DNA of 6,385 nucleotides. Source: Paracoccaceae bacterium (GTDB lineage: Bacteria; Pseudomonadota; Alphaproteobacteria; Rhodobacterales; Rhodobacteraceae). Location of the stretch: positions 1-6,385 of the forward strand of contig JAFIEC010000040.1 of NCBI GenBank assembly GCA_020832725.1, read 5' to 3'. The position numbers and the translations under genes were made by a program. The notes under the pieces were generated by a model that saw nothing but the letters and a program-made list of their open reading frames with translations, was not told the DNA's origin and made no database searches. Position 1 is the first letter of the stretch. Each line of letters opens with the position of its first letter. This document shows, piece after piece, positions 6,139 to 6,385 of the stretch.

Positions 6139-6385
6139 TGGACGAAGCCTCCGAAATGTTGCCGCCGCTCGACCCCGATGCCGCCGACGTTCTGGCGCGC
6201 ATCCATGCTCCGGGGCAGCGCGGCTATGACAGCATGGATGTGGCCGAAGCCCGGGCCTTCTATGCCGCGACCCGGGTCCGAAGCCTGGCCGCGCCACCGC
6301 CCGTGGAGGAGGTGCAGGACATTGTTCTCAAGACTGCGCATCGGGACATTCCGGCCCGGGTTTACCGGCCAGCGGGTGCGGATGG
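6138..6385 (+). CDS. Alpha/beta hydrolase (acetyl-esterase/HSL-like), N-terminal part, runs off the right edge
   Basis: An ATG at 6138 (overlapping the previous stop as TGATG) opens a frame that continues to the right edge, showing 82 complete codons. The visible residues fit the cap and first strands of esterases of the hormone-sensitive-lipase type. They show LDPDAADVLARI (11-22), then YDSMDVAEARAFYAATR (30-46), then VEEVQDIVLKTAHRDIPARV (56-75) and YRPAG (76-80). In such enzymes this leads into the HGGG oxyanion motif and a GxSxG serine, which lie outside the window, so catalytic competence cannot be judged. GGTGGA (6123-6128) is a weak possible Shine-Dalgarno site nine bases upstream; translational coupling is likely. 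In this operon it could hydrolyse an ester or amide of the imported solute, which is an inference from position only. Confidence 0.75.
   Translation, partial: MDEASEMLPPLDPDAADVLARIHAPGQRGYDSMDVAEARAFYAATRVRSLAAPPPVEEVQDIVLKTAHRDIPARVYRPAGAD

Noticed and set aside
1..6385. tRNA, rRNA, CRISPR, insertion sequence, attachment site
   Set aside because: No clover-leaf features, regularly spaced repeats, terminal inverted repeats or transposase-like proteins are visible.

Overview
The window is GC-rich, densely coded DNA with short intergenic gaps. GC-ending codons dominate and the Shine-Dalgarno sites are AGGGAGA or AGGAG. This fits an alphaproteobacterium, possibly of the Rhodobacter/Paracoccus group. 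That placement is an inference from composition and gene style, because the window holds no taxonomic marker. I see no RNA gene, CRISPR array, insertion sequence, or sign of recent transfer.

The left part (1-2493) is read leftward. It begins with a quinone oxidoreductase of the PIG3 type (1498-2493). After a 107-base gap comes the N-terminal, membrane-embedded 463 residues of a fused MFS/spermidine-synthase-like protein (from 1390, running off the left edge).

A 125-base divergent control region (2494-2618) separates this from a rightward operon. It carries a plausible extended -10 promoter for each direction, and each first gene has a good Shine-Dalgarno site.

The right part (2619-6385) is a tightly packed five-gene operon that continues off the right edge. 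Its genes are a periplasmic substrate-binding protein, an ABC ATPase and an ABC permease of the TrpX/COG2984-COG1101-COG4120 class, an aspartate-dehydrogenase-like (DUF108) oxidoreductase, and the start of an alpha/beta hydrolase of the acetyl-esterase/HSL type. The last two junctions are start/stop overlaps, so translation is probably coupled.

The simplest reading is uptake of a small organic solute, perhaps amino-acid-like, followed by hydrolysis and oxidation or reduction in the cytoplasm. The ligand cannot be read from the sequence. The most notable oddity is the aspartate-dehydrogenase-like enzyme. It keeps the Rossmann fold and much of the family core, but appears to have alanine where the family has its active-site histidine, so it may catalyse something other than aspartate oxidation. 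I see no evidence for a wholly new system. The transporter-enzyme operon is the part most worth following up.
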